Of a DNA stretch of 47,938 nt, positions 15,855 through 25,500 are shown piece after piece. The stretch comes from JAVZYK01 sp049699715 (lineage in GTDB: Archaea > Nanobdellota > Nanobdellia > Pacearchaeales > UBA284). Position 1 is the first letter of the stretch. Every line of letters starts with the position of its first letter. The translations under genes and the position numbers were made by a program. The notes under the pieces are model-generated. The model saw only the letters and a list, made by a program, of their open reading frames with translations. It did no database searches and was not told the DNA's origin. Location: positions 1-47,938 of the forward strand of contig JBNAVB010000004.1 of NCBI GenBank assembly GCA_049699715.1, in the 5' to 3' direction.

Positions 15855-16754
15855 ATGGAGATCACATTTCTTGGGACAAGCCAAGCAACTCCAACAGCGG
15901 AGAAAAGTCAGACAGCAGTCCTTTTGACCTACAACAATGAAAACATTCTCGTAGACTGTGGGGAAGGTACTCAAAGACAGTTCAAAATAGCAAAACTAAA
16001 CCCCTGTAAAATCACTCGCATTCTAATAACCCATTGGCATGGTGATCATGTCTTAGGATTGCCGGGCTTAATTCAGACCCTAGCTTTAAGCAACTATGGC
16101 AAAACTCTCCATGTTTACGGCCCGAAAGGCACAAGATATTTCTTCAATCTACTGCTCAGAACTTTTATTTTCAAGGAAAAGCTGAAAGCCGAGATCCATG
16201 AAATAACAAAGAATGGCACATTTCTAGAAACAAAAGACTTCAAGCTAGAGGCTTACCAAATGAAGCATTTTGTTCCTTGTATAGCTTATAGCTTTGTAGA
16301 GAAAGATAAACATAGGATAAACATGAATTATGTCAAGAAGTTTGGCTTGGTACAGGGTCCTATCCTTAAGAATCTTCAGGAAGGCAAAAATATTACTTGG
16401 AAAGGAAAAAAAATCCTAGCGAGCAAAGCAACAACCCTAAAAAAAGGTAGGAAAGTTTCATTCATTCTTGACACTCTTGCGAATGAAAATGCAATCAAAG
16501 TTGCAAAAAATTCAGATGTGTTAATCTCAGAAGCCACATTCTTGAGCGCAGAACATGCAGACAAAGCCTTAGAGCGGGGCCATCTTACAGCAAAACAAAC
16601 TGCGATTATTGCAAAGAAAGCGAAAGTAAAGAGACTCATAATTACACATATCTCGCAGCGTTACGCCAAGAACGAGACCCCAATACTGCATGAAGTTAAA
16701 AAAATCTTCAGGAATTCTGAGCTCGCAAAAGATTTTATGAGCCTTGTTCTGTAA
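15855..16754 (+). CDS. rnz: ribonuclease Z (tRNA 3' processing)
   Basis: 299 residues, short-form tRNase Z, a metallo-beta-lactamase-fold enzyme that cuts pre-tRNA after the discriminator base. The zinc motif THWHGDH gives His60, His62, Asp64 and His65. Other expected elements are the N-terminal EITFLGTSQATPT, DCGEGTQRQF, the late EATFLSAEHADKALERGHLTAKQ and THISQRY. It is divergent from EndA, so two tRNA-maturation enzymes share one promoter region. This fits tRNA genes here that lack encoded CCA. Confidence 0.97.
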   Translation: MEITFLGTSQATPTAEKSQTAVLLTYNNENILVDCGEGTQRQFKIAKLNPCKITRILITHWHGDHVLGLPGLIQTLALSNYGKTLHVYGPKGTRYFFNLLLRTFIFKEKLKAEIHEITKNGTFLETKDFKLEAYQMKHFVPCIAYSFVEKDKHRINMNYVKKFGLVQGPILKNLQEGKNITWKGKKILASKATTLKKGRKVSFILDTLANENAIKVAKNSDVLISEATFLSAEHADKALERGHLTAKQTAIIAKKAKVKRLIITHISQRYAKNETPILHEVKKIFRNSELAKDFMSLVL

Positions 16755-16786
16755 TCTCTCTGTAGCTTATGCAATTTGTCCTATAA

Positions 16787-17734
16787 TTACTTCTCTTTCT
16801 TCTTTTTCTCTAATCGCGCTTCGGCTTCCTTGATCTTTAGCTTTTCTTCCATGCCAAGCTTTTCCAAAAGTTCTTTGTATCTGTTCCTAATTGTGACTTC
16901 TGTGATGCCAGCGACATCAGCGACTTCTCTCTGTGTCTTCTTTTCATCATTAAGCAAGGCAGCCACATACAAAGCTGCTGCCGCAATTCCTGCGGGGCCC
17001 CTGCCACTCGTAAGCTCAGAAGTTTCTGCTTTCTTCAAGATTCGCAAAGCATCGCTCTGTGTCTTCGGTGACAAATGCAGCACAGAAGCAAACCTTGCAA
17101 TATAGTCTTTAGGATTGCTCGGAGTTATCTTCATTGTCAATTTTCTTGTAATGAATCGATAAGTTCTTCCTATCTCTTTTCTCTCAACTTCACTTGCTGC
17201 AGAAATCTCATCTAATGTTCTTGGAATGTTTGAACTTCTGCAAGCCGCGTAGATGCAAGCTGATACAACACTTTCCATCGAGCGACCCCGGACAAGTCCT
17301 CGCTGCAAAACAAGATTATAGATTCTTGAGGCTTCTTCCTTGACAAAATTAGGCAAATTCAAGAATGAAGCCACTCGCCTAAGCTCGGCCATTGCCAGTC
17401 TTAAGTTTCTCTCGATGCTGGTTGAAACACGTTCTTGCCATTTTTTGAGTCTGAAGAATTTTCTGATTCTCTTTTCCGAGCCTAGCTGGTAAATATCGCT
17501 TATCTCACCAACATTAGTTGTTAATCCTTGATCGAATTTCTGCATGCTTAAAGGCGCTCCGCCTCTGCCTTTTTTCTCTCCTTCTTTGAACTGTCTCCAT
17601 TCTTGCCCCATGTCAATCATTTTTTCCTCGATAACAAGCCCACAATTGCCGCAGATAATCTCTCCTTTCTGTTCATCATAGATTAAGTTAGTAGAACCGC
17701 ACTCTGGGCACTTTTTAACAAAAGAGGAGGGCAT
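16787..17734 (-). CDS. tfb: transcription initiation factor TFB
   Basis: 315 residues from the ATG at 17734. TFB binds TBP-TATA complexes and recruits RNA polymerase. The zinc ribbon has Cys9, Cys12, Cys28 and Cys31. A B-reader/linker segment follows (GQEWRQFKEGE, RGGAPLSMQKFDQGLTT), then two cyclin-like repeats (~110-205 and ~210-300). The second repeat ends in AGITEVTIRNRYKELLEKLG, a helix-turn-helix that contacts the BRE. A Lys/Glu tail closes the protein. The in-frame TTG four codons upstream is less likely because a TATA-like run overlaps it. Confidence 0.97.
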   Translation of the reverse strand: MPSSFVKKCPECGSTNLIYDEQKGEIICGNCGLVIEEKMIDMGQEWRQFKEGEKKGRGGAPLSMQKFDQGLTTNVGEISDIYQLGSEKRIRKFFRLKKWQERVSTSIERNLRLAMAELRRVASFLNLPNFVKEEASRIYNLVLQRGLVRGRSMESVVSACIYAACRSSNIPRTLDEISAASEVERKEIGRTYRFITRKLTMKITPSNPKDYIARFASVLHLSPKTQSDALRILKKAETSELTSGRGPAGIAAAALYVAALLNDEKKTQREVADVAGITEVTIRNRYKELLEKLGMEEKLKIKEAEARLEKKKKEK

Positions 17735-17749
17735 TTTATAAGCCAATTT

Positions 17750-17771
17750 GTTAACTGGTTGTTAACCGGTT
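17750..17771 (-). promoter_or_regulatory. tandem GTTAAC-type repeats in front of tfb, possible operator
   Basis: Two directly adjacent 11-base repeats, GTTAACTGGTT (17750-17760) and GTTAACCGGTT (17761-17771), each contain the palindrome GTTAAC. They lie 16 bases before the tfb start codon and ~30 bases after the best TATA box, so in the leader or at the transcription start. Confidence 0.5.
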
Positions 17772-17800
17772 ATTTTTGTTACTATAAAAATTTAACGCAA

Positions 17801-17811
17801 GATTTATAAAC
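17801..17811 (-). promoter_or_regulatory. TATA box of tfb
   Basis: Leftward GTTTATAAATC lies ~70 bases before the ATG. It would give a leader of about 45 bases that includes the tandem repeats at 17750-17771. A weaker TATA-like run lies at 17780-17789. Confidence 0.5.
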
Positions 17812-17934
17812 AAAAAACAAGAAACTTTATAAATCTTTCTACAAAGCCTTTTAAATATTTCTACACTTCAAAATATATTATCTAATCCAATAGATAAATG
17901 TAAAGACTCTTAAAGAATCTACAGAAAAAAAGAA

Positions 17935-18300
17935 TTAACTTATCAAAATCGCGTTTATCTGACCATGTTGACTAGGCCTGCTGGTGACTCTGGCTTTTCC
18001 AAGCTCTGTCTCAATTATCGCGCCCTTGACAATGACATTTTTTCTTGCTAAGAACTTGTTGCTCGGCACTTCTAGAACATTTTTTATTAGGCTTATCTGT
18101 GCCTTGTGCGTTTTTGGATCCATAACATTGGCTTTATTCACTCTAAGAAGCGAAAATTTGAGTCTGCCGTATCTCATTTTTGTTATCTTCTTCTTTTCTT
18201 CGCCAAGCAGTGCGAATCTTTGCTGGTTTTTCAGCTCAAAAAGCTTCTTTTTCCTGAATTTCTTGTATCTCCCACCTGAAATTTTTTTACCTGCTCTCAT
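17935..18300 (-). CDS. rps8e: 30S ribosomal protein S8e (eS8)
   Basis: 121 residues, normal for archaeal eS8. The N-terminus RAGKKISGGRYKKFRKKKL matches the family start (KxxSGGRYxxxRKK), and the C-terminus has KGAIIETELGKARVTSRPSQHGQINAIL, the expected pattern. It is transcribed leftward toward tfb with 188 bases between them, so tfb has its own promoter. Confidence 0.96.
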   Translation of the reverse strand: MRAGKKISGGRYKKFRKKKLFELKNQQRFALLGEEKKKITKMRYGRLKFSLLRVNKANVMDPKTHKAQISLIKNVLEVPSNKFLARKNVIVKGAIIETELGKARVTSRPSQHGQINAILIS

Positions 18301-18384
18301 ATAGAAGTCACAATCGTCTGCTTTAAATAACTTTCTAAATACCCAACGCTTCTCAATAATATAATTGCGACGGAATGCAGAAAA

Positions 18385-18394
18385 GTTTAAAAAC
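18385..18394 (+). promoter_or_regulatory. TATA box of the LSm gene
   Basis: GTTTAAAAAC is centred ~50 bases before the ATG at 18439 and only ~20 before an in-frame ATG at 18409. That spacing makes the earlier ATG unlikely to be in the mRNA. Confidence 0.5.
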
Positions 18395-18438
18395 CGAAAG
18401 CAATTCTCATGCTCAATATAAACAAAAATAAAAACAAA

Positions 18439-18684
18439 ATGACAGGTGCTGTAGAAAGGCCATTAGATTTGTTGAATCAGTCGAAAGGCAAAGAGATTTT
18501 AGTGCAGTTAAAAAGTGACAAACAGCTTGTAGGAACACTACTTGCATTCGATATACACATCAACATTGTACTGAACCATACGAAAGAGATAGTGAACGGT
18601 GAAATCAAAAGGAACTTAGGATTGGCTTTCATTAGAGGCGACACTATAATATATATCTCACCTTCGGCTGCCATGAGTTCTTAA
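18439..18684 (+). CDS. Sm-like RNA-binding protein (LSm/SmAP)
   Basis: 81 residues from the ATG at 18439, the normal size of archaeal SmAP. Sm motif 1 is readable as GKEILVQLKSDKQLVGTLLAFDIHINIVLNHTKE with the Gly-Asp-N pattern partly changed, and Sm motif 2 is LAFIRGDTIIYISP. These proteins form rings that bind U-rich RNA. A longer start at 18409 would add MLNINKNKNK and is disfavoured by the TATA position. The tRNA-Leu pair lies downstream on the same strand. Confidence 0.92.
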   Translation: MTGAVERPLDLLNQSKGKEILVQLKSDKQLVGTLLAFDIHINIVLNHTKEIVNGEIKRNLGLAFIRGDTIIYISPSAAMSS

Positions 18685-18758
18685 ACCAGGCTCTTTGATT
18701 TTTGGCCAGGCTAATTTTAAAAAAGCATATTGGATTTGCCCGAATGCTAAATCAATAA

Positions 18759-18768
18759 TTTTAAAAGT
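18759..18768 (+). promoter_or_regulatory. TATA box for the tRNA-Leu pair
   Basis: ATTTTAAAAG lies ~35 bases before the first base of the first tRNA. The two tRNAs are only 10 bases apart and probably share this promoter. Confidence 0.5.
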
Positions 18769-18798
18769 TCTCAATCCCTTGTTCATAGACGAGAATAT

Positions 18799-18882
18799 GC
18801 GGGGATTCCGGAGTGGTCAAACGGGCTAGGCTTAGGACCTAGTGGCTTAGTGCCTTCACAGGTTCGAATCCTGTTCCCCGCA
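18799..18882 (+). tRNA. tRNA-Leu (UAG)
   Basis: An 84-base class II tRNA. The acceptor stem is GCGGGGA with TCCCCGC, the anticodon stem-loop CTAGG-CTTAGGA-CCTAG gives anticodon TAG, and a long variable arm (TGGCTTAGTGCC) follows. The T-loop is TTCGAAT. No intron; CCA is not encoded. Confidence 0.95.
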
Positions 18883-18892
18883 TTCGCCTTTT

Positions 18893-18976
18893 GCGGGAGT
18901 GGCAGAGCGGACAAATGCGCCAGACTCAGACTCTGGTGGCTTAGTGCCTGCGAAGGTTCGAACCCTTCCTCCCGCA
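18893..18976 (+). tRNA. tRNA-Leu (CAG)
   Basis: An 84-base class II tRNA. Acceptor strands are GCGGGAG and CTCCCGC, and the anticodon stem-loop CCAGA-CTCAGAC-TCTGG gives CAG. The variable arm is almost the same as in the preceding tRNA-Leu, suggesting an old duplication. CCA is not encoded. Confidence 0.95.
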
Positions 18977-19048
18977 CTATCAAATATGTAAAATCTTAGC
19001 ACCTAAAAATATGTTTTGTAACTACTAACCAAAGACAACAAACAGAAA

Positions 19049-19086
19049 GATTTATAAAGGACTTTTTCTTATATAATTCAGGAGGT
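19049..19086 (+). promoter_or_regulatory. strong promoter and Shine-Dalgarno site
   Basis: A TATA box (GATTTATAAAGG, 19049-19060) is followed ~22 bases later by GGAGGT (19081-19086), which is 9 bases before the ATG at 19096. This is one of the best Shine-Dalgarno matches in the window. Confidence 0.65.
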
Positions 19087-19095
19087 AAAAACAAA

Positions 19096-19410
19096 ATGAA
19101 AATTTTGAAGACAAATCAACCTGAAAAAAAATCGAGCGTAGGATATAACTTCAAGAAACATATGCAAAAACGTTGGGGTTATTATGCTGGTCTCGGTGTA
19201 TTGACAGCTCTATGTTTTGGACTCCTTTGTAACAACCATGGATTAAATAAAAAATACAGCGAATTGGAAAGACAAGTAAAACAAGCGGATAGTCTAAGAT
19301 ATGTCGATAGCACTAAAACAAACAGACAAGGTATGATTGTAGGTTTGCAATCTGGCGACGGCAGCTTCACCTACGAGACAACTGAAAAAGAGCCTTGCAC
19401 AGACTACTGA
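19096..19410 (+). CDS. small single-helix membrane protein, unknown
   Basis: 104 residues. A basic N-terminal segment (residues 1-27) precedes one membrane helix (YYAGLGVLTALCFGLLC, ~29-45). A charged, probably helical stretch (KKYSELERQVKQADSLR) and an acidic Thr-rich tail ending EKEPCTDY follow. The basic start and acidic end predict the tail outside. No family is recognised. It has its own TATA box, a near-perfect Shine-Dalgarno site and a G/C-rich terminator hairpin, so it is likely well expressed as a single gene. It converges on the giant hydrolase gene. Confidence 0.75.
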   Translation: MKILKTNQPEKKSSVGYNFKKHMQKRWGYYAGLGVLTALCFGLLCNNHGLNKKYSELERQVKQADSLRYVDSTKTNRQGMIVGLQSGDGSFTYETTEKEPCTDY

Positions 19411-19437
19411 TCACCCCGGGGGATCACTAATTTTTTA
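19408..19437 (+). terminator. G/C hairpin followed by T run
   Basis: TGATC (19408-19412) pairs with GATCA (19422-19426), and the inner CCCC with GGGG. The tail is TAATTTTTT. The stem includes the stop codon of the 104-residue protein. Confidence 0.65.
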
Positions 19438-19507
19438 TCCTATATCGGCCTTATTGCAAATCTCTTTTTCGTCTTATTTTTTATTACAACTCTTCCATCA
19501 TGTCAGG

Positions 19508-22500
19508 TCATTTAAGATCATTTATCTTAACTAAAGTAAACTTATTACTATGATCTTTATAACGCCCTATTGGCGCGTAGCATAACTTCCCGTCATAAAT
19601 TCTCTTCCGAGATTTGTCCTTAAGCACATCCAAATCATCCGAATCGAGAGGGCACCACAAGCTCGTGTAGACAACAAGATCATCCTCATCAAATCTTCCA
19701 AGTTTACTGCCGCTGTCATTATAAACAATAAAGGTGTGTGTGTAGCCTTTTTCTTTTGTCCACATAAACAATAAATCTCCTGGCTCGACTTGTTTGCCTT
19801 TTCCGAAAGTCAATCCCCCGCCGCCAATAAGAGTATCGAAATCCACAGGAGTTTCCCTGCCAAGAAGCACATAATTGTCTTTGATAAAATCCTCGAATTT
19901 ACCCCAAAGATAATTCCTTTTAGTAATTTGATACAAAGAACCCATCATCAAGCTTATACAATCAATCGCAGTGAAATCCTGAGCAGGATGTATACTATAA
20001 CATTGTGTAGGCGCAGTTGGAGTTATGTACTCGCAGCTTACACAGCCAAGGGCAAATGGGACATTTTTATACGCCTCGACAATTGAAAGGAACTGGCACC
20101 TATTATCACTAGGATTATAACCAAAAGCCCTACAAGTTGTATTGGAATAATTCGACTTCCTTGAGATTCTATGAACTTTGGGGCTTATTCCAAATTTCTC
20201 TGAAGCATCAGGCTCAAGCAAAGTGTCCCACCCCCTCTCATATTTTTTAAAATCAACTTCATTATATTTTTTTTGATATTCTGCTTTGTCAGAAGAATTT
20301 GCAGGCCGTCCAAGAGACGAATACCATGTAACTCCATCAAATGAAACTTCCGCGCGATACCAATATGTCCCTGGCTCATTATCTACCTCAATGCATCCCG
20401 TATTTGTGTTTAAAAGTTCTTGTCTATATTGCAACAAGTCTTTTTTCCCGCCAGAAAATGGAGGCAGCTCATATCTTTGATTGTCCCCAGGATATTGTGG
20501 GTATTGTGGGGTATAATAAGGCACAATCTTATACCATCTCACATGGAAATCCCCTTGGTTATATTTTTCAACACTATAGCTATTGAGATTGTTATCGTCG
20601 ATAAAAGTAAATCTCTCTGTGGAATAGTATTTGTCTTTCAGCTTGATAACTAAACATACAAGCACATTATCTTTATATTCAATCAACTTATTCTGCGAAG
20701 TGAACGGTTGTTCATTAATTCCAGAAACAAGGAAAATTTCTCGCGGCCCAAGCTGTCCTTTCAATTGATTAATTTGTTGCAACCAATCCTTGACATAAAT
20801 TTGATTCAAAAAATTTTGATTTTTATTTATTAAACTTTCAAGCCTATTAAGCTCTTCCATAGACACTGTTACTCCTTTCATTAACTCTCCAACTTTCTTA
20901 CCAACACTTTCATTATTCACACCTTGACATTTCTCTTCAACCCACAAACACTCTAAATTGCAAGTGTTTTGCTCGCAATCATTTTGAGTCCTGAAAATTA
21001 AATCATCAATACCTAACCAATTTCCCACAGGCCAAACATTATTACCTTCGCATTTGTCAGGACATTTCAAGCATTTTCCACCACTGGTTTTAGAATCCCA
21101 CCAGCAATTCTTCATTGATGTGCAGTCATTTGGCCCAAGATTAGCGCAATTGGAAGGAGGCACAATAACTGCCTCGCCAAAATACTCAGCAACAGCATCA
21201 TAAATTGCCCGAGCAAAATCACTTTGATTTTTCTGCAGTTTGTTTCTGTCTTCTGCATTAGAAATAAAAGCCATCTCAATCAAAACAGCAGGCATGTTTG
21301 CATCTTTAATGTAAGTGGAATCAGGATCATCCCATGCTTTTACACCAAGATTGTTTGTACCAACCTCTCCGATTATTTTTTCTAAAACAATATCTGCAAA
21401 ACTTTTGCTCAATTTGTATTTTTCATCAGTGTCTTTACATTCGGTAGTACATTTTTTCAAATTTTTACCTTGTGAGTCAAATCTATAAGATTCACTTCTT
21501 TCACAATCTACACAATTTATCCAAACTTCTGTTCCTTTTGAGGCAGTATCATCGGCACTATTGCAATGTATTGAAATGAACAAGTTCGCATTTTTCTCGT
21601 TGGCTAAAGTAGCTCTGCTGGGAGCTGCAGCATCCCTTTCTCTTGTCATTATAACTTCCTTGACTTTTCCTCGCAATAAATCTTTGAGTTTTTTGGCAAC
21701 CGCTAAATTGATATCATCTTCATTTATCCCATCACCATGTGCCCCATTATCTGTGCCTCCATGGCCTGCATCAATTACAATTACAGCATCTTTCAGCGCG
21801 ACTGAAGGAACAGACCCTTTCCTGCATTCATCAATATTTGCTTTGCATTGACTATAAAATTTATCCTGGATGTCCTTACTGAAATAGCAAAAAGGATTTT
21901 TTCCTTTTGCACTAGGGTCCCCAACAGGATTTTTATCATAGATTCCAAAAACTAAGGATTTGTCAATCCCTCTCAAATTAGCAATCAAATCTCCTTCGAT
22001 CACCTCCCCGTTTTCTTCAACTAGAGGTTTGATATCTCCTTCATATCTTGAGTAAAGTGTTGCACTATGCTCAATTGTAATTACTGTTTTCTTCTTCCCC
22101 CCTCTTCCAGTAGCCAATCTCTCAACTTCTTCAATTTTAAGGACTCTACCGCCGGCTATAGCTTTAACATCCAATTTTTTTTCATAACCCTTGAAAGTAA
22201 ATATAACTTGATCTGCAAGATAGCTCCCATAAAGCCCGCCAGTTGAACCATAACATTTTGTTACGCTTACTGCATCAAATGAAACAGGCAGGACATCTAA
22301 TTTTTCTTTTTTGAAAGGCACGCAACATTTTTTATTTGCATTTTCAGGCAAGTTTTTTTCCTTATCTCCAACCTCTCCTCTTGCATCTCGTTCATATTTA
22401 CTACAGACCTCTTTCCAGGTTCCTCCGAGAGAAGTGCATGTTGTCAGCTGCGCTTCTTCCTCTGCTTTTTTTACTTTGTAAACTTCGGGCTGGGCATATA

Positions 22501-25500
22501 ATCTCGCGCGTAAATCATAGAGCTTCGCGATTTCCATCCACGCCATGGCTTTTTCCTCGCTTCTCGCGCATTTGTCTCTTATTTCTTTAATCCTATTGAT
22601 CAAAGGAAGTATTTTCTTGTCAAGCTCATCAATTCTTAATCCTAGCTTATTTTTAGTTTCTGTCTTTTTTAGCTCATCGGGACCCATGTCTCCGACTTCC
22701 TCAATAAACTTATTGACTTCGTTTCCTACAGCAAGCACCTCCGGAATTATGTTAACAATAGCGTTGTGGCTGTCCTTTGGCGTGCTCAGATTGAACTCAT
22801 TTATTGTGTAAGTCAAGTCTCTCCCAATAGATTCATTTATAACTTCTTTTCTAAATTTCAAGTCACTTATTGTTTGATTGACAGTTTCCATATCAAGCCA
22901 GCATCCAATATCCTTATTGTCGCAATAGCCTATCCTCTTGAAGCGCTCTTGCTGCTGTATCGGCGTTCCAGGATTGTTGCTTGAGCATATCCTCGTAACT
23001 CCCCTCTTGTATATCTGCGGCTCAAGCGAGCTTTCAACATAGCTCTGTATGTTTAGCGTTGCAGTCGGCAGTAATGTTGGAGTTCCTGAAACGCACTCTT
23101 TCGCGCTCGTTACCTCTTCCATGAGCTGATCTTTCAGATAATAGTTCTGAAGCTCGTTTATAGCGAATGAAGTCGAGACTTTAGTGAAATCGCAATACTC
23201 TTTGTCGTTAAGTCTAATACATATTTCTTTGTAGCCGCTAGGCGCCCTGAAATCAGGCGACATCGAGATGTACTGTCCGGCTGACAAGTATCCAAAGCCA
23301 TCCTTGACAAGATACTCTTCAGGAACATTGTAATAGCCCGGCTGGCTAGGGCTCCTCAAGAATACTGAATAATAGACGCCTTGGTCTCGGCCAGCCCATA
23401 TGTAGAAGAAAACCTTGTAATGGCTTTCAGACGTTGCGGTTCCGAGAGAAATCTCATCAAACCATGCAGTTGCTTGAGTGGGAGACTCTGGCTTGCTTAA
23501 CTCGTCCCAGAACTTTGCTTGGGTTGGATAGGTGATAGAAGCAAACTTCTTGCAGATTTCTGTGCCAATCTGTCCTGTGCTTCTTGCTTTGAACGCATTG
23601 AAAGACTGCACCCCATAATAATCAGTGAAGTATCGCGCAGCATCAAGGGACTGTTTCCATGATTCGCTGAACAAAGCATATTCTCCGCCGCCTCTTGTTG
23701 TTAGAGACTCTGCAAGACTAGGCAACCCTGCTTTCAAGAATGGATCTATCTGTTTCCAAAAGAACTCGCAAGTGTATATCGACATTATCTGATCGCAAAT
23801 TCCTACAGTTTTACCGCTTTTCAACTGTTCTTGCAAGCAATCTCTTCCAGATTTCAAGATTCCGATAAAGCTATCTAATCCTGCATGGACTCCTGTCAGG
23901 CAAACAGGTACAAGAACGCCTTTGCCATTCTCAAAGTTTGGCCAGCATAAGAGTATCGAGCCTACGACTCCAGACTGTATTACATTTTCGACAGGCATTC
24001 TTCCGCCGAAATCGCATCGCGAAGCAGGACACATCACTGGATCGCATAAGTTATACATTATCCTGCAATCAGTAGGAGACATATAATCCTCACACTGAGC
24101 CGCGGGCCTTGCTGCAGGTGGTTTTCCTAAACTGTAATCACCGCAACTTGTATTAATCTTGCGATTTCCAGCTGCGAACTTTTTAATTGCTTCAGCACTA
24201 CATTTCTTCGCGCGATTCACAAGCTCTGATGAGCATTCCGGAGTTAAACAGCCAGAAATCTCAGGAACAGTTCCTGTGACTAAAGAAACTAAAGTGCAGC
24301 AATCATCACCTTTAGGCCCAGAACTGTGATCAAAATTAGGTAAGCCATCTGTGCCGACATTACAAATCCAGAAAGTGTTGATGTCAGCGTTTTCTTTCCA
24401 GGCTATCATCGCCCCTTCTAATCCAGAGTAACTTGTAGTAGCCATATACCATCCCTCCCTCGTGTTCAATGGCATCCAAGCAACGAATCCTTGATACGCG
24501 CCCGACTCCCAGAATTTTATTGTTGCTGCGGGCTCACCAGTCGCAGCTTGTTTGATCTGATTGTTATTGCATAATGTAGGATCTACTTCTTCAATATCAG
24601 AAATTCCAAGCTCGCTTAATTTCTTCGATTTTTCTGTTCCCTCATACATTTTTGTTATAGTAATAACCTCAGTGATAGATGTCGGAAGCTTAGGAACTTC
24701 ATAGAGTCTGCTTATAGTGAATTTGTGGCCGCCAGCTGATTCAACAACAGCGACGTAGTAAACTCCCAAATATGAAATAACACTATAACGCTCTCCCTTT
24801 GTTATTGGCTGGAAGTTGGCGAAATTGAATTTGTTTATGAAATTATCCTCGGCAATTCTCACCTCAGCTTTAGTCGACTGGGTTTCCTTCGGCCTCGCGA
24901 TTGTAGGATTAAACCCAAATATGTTCGAAAACGCGCTCAAGACAGTTGTTTCTTGTATCTGGTCAGAGGCGTACTTCAGCTCACCATAAGTGCTTTTCAA
25001 TGTATCACGACATAAAGCTGAGGCACTTAATTCATTTTGTGTTTTACTCGAGCATTGCTTGTATAAATCCAAATTCAACAGAATGTCTTTAACATCATCC
25101 CTAAACAGTCTTCCGCTATCATGCAGTTCTGTGAGATGGTTCGCGAGGTTGGTTGAGCTGATGTTGTTGTCAAGCAGTTTTGCTATCTGTATTTTGTCAA
25201 TGTTAGGATATTTTTTATAAACCTCCCCTATGTTCGCGAATTTCTCGCCACTGGCTAATTCAACTCTGCCTTCGCCGTCTGTAATTCTTCTCAGCTCTTT
25301 TTCTTCAGTAATCGTTATTCCTTTTAGCTCATCGGGAAAATTCCTTTCGACTTCCTGTATGAATTTAGTTGTGTCAATGTTCTGACTCAATCCCAATAAG
25401 CCGCCCTTGGTAACAACGCCTTCTTTTTTCTTTATGTCTGAAATAAATTTATTTATTCTGCTTAAAGAACTTTTGACAATAGTAATGTCTTTGTTAATTT

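Noticed and set aside
15762..15974. 71-residue N-terminal extension of EndA
   Set aside because: It would cross the divergent promoter and 120 bases of the RNase Z gene; EndA homologues begin near the ATG at 15761.
18783..18983. 66-residue ORF on the minus strand
   Set aside because: It runs antisense through both tRNA-Leu genes; its peptide (EGFEPS, GNRIRTCEGTKPLG) is the well-known artefact of translating antisense class II tRNAs.
22260..22300. Reading the M23-like domain of the giant protein as an active zinc peptidase
   Set aside because: The His/Asp zinc ligands of active M23 enzymes are not found; only the fold-like pattern remains.
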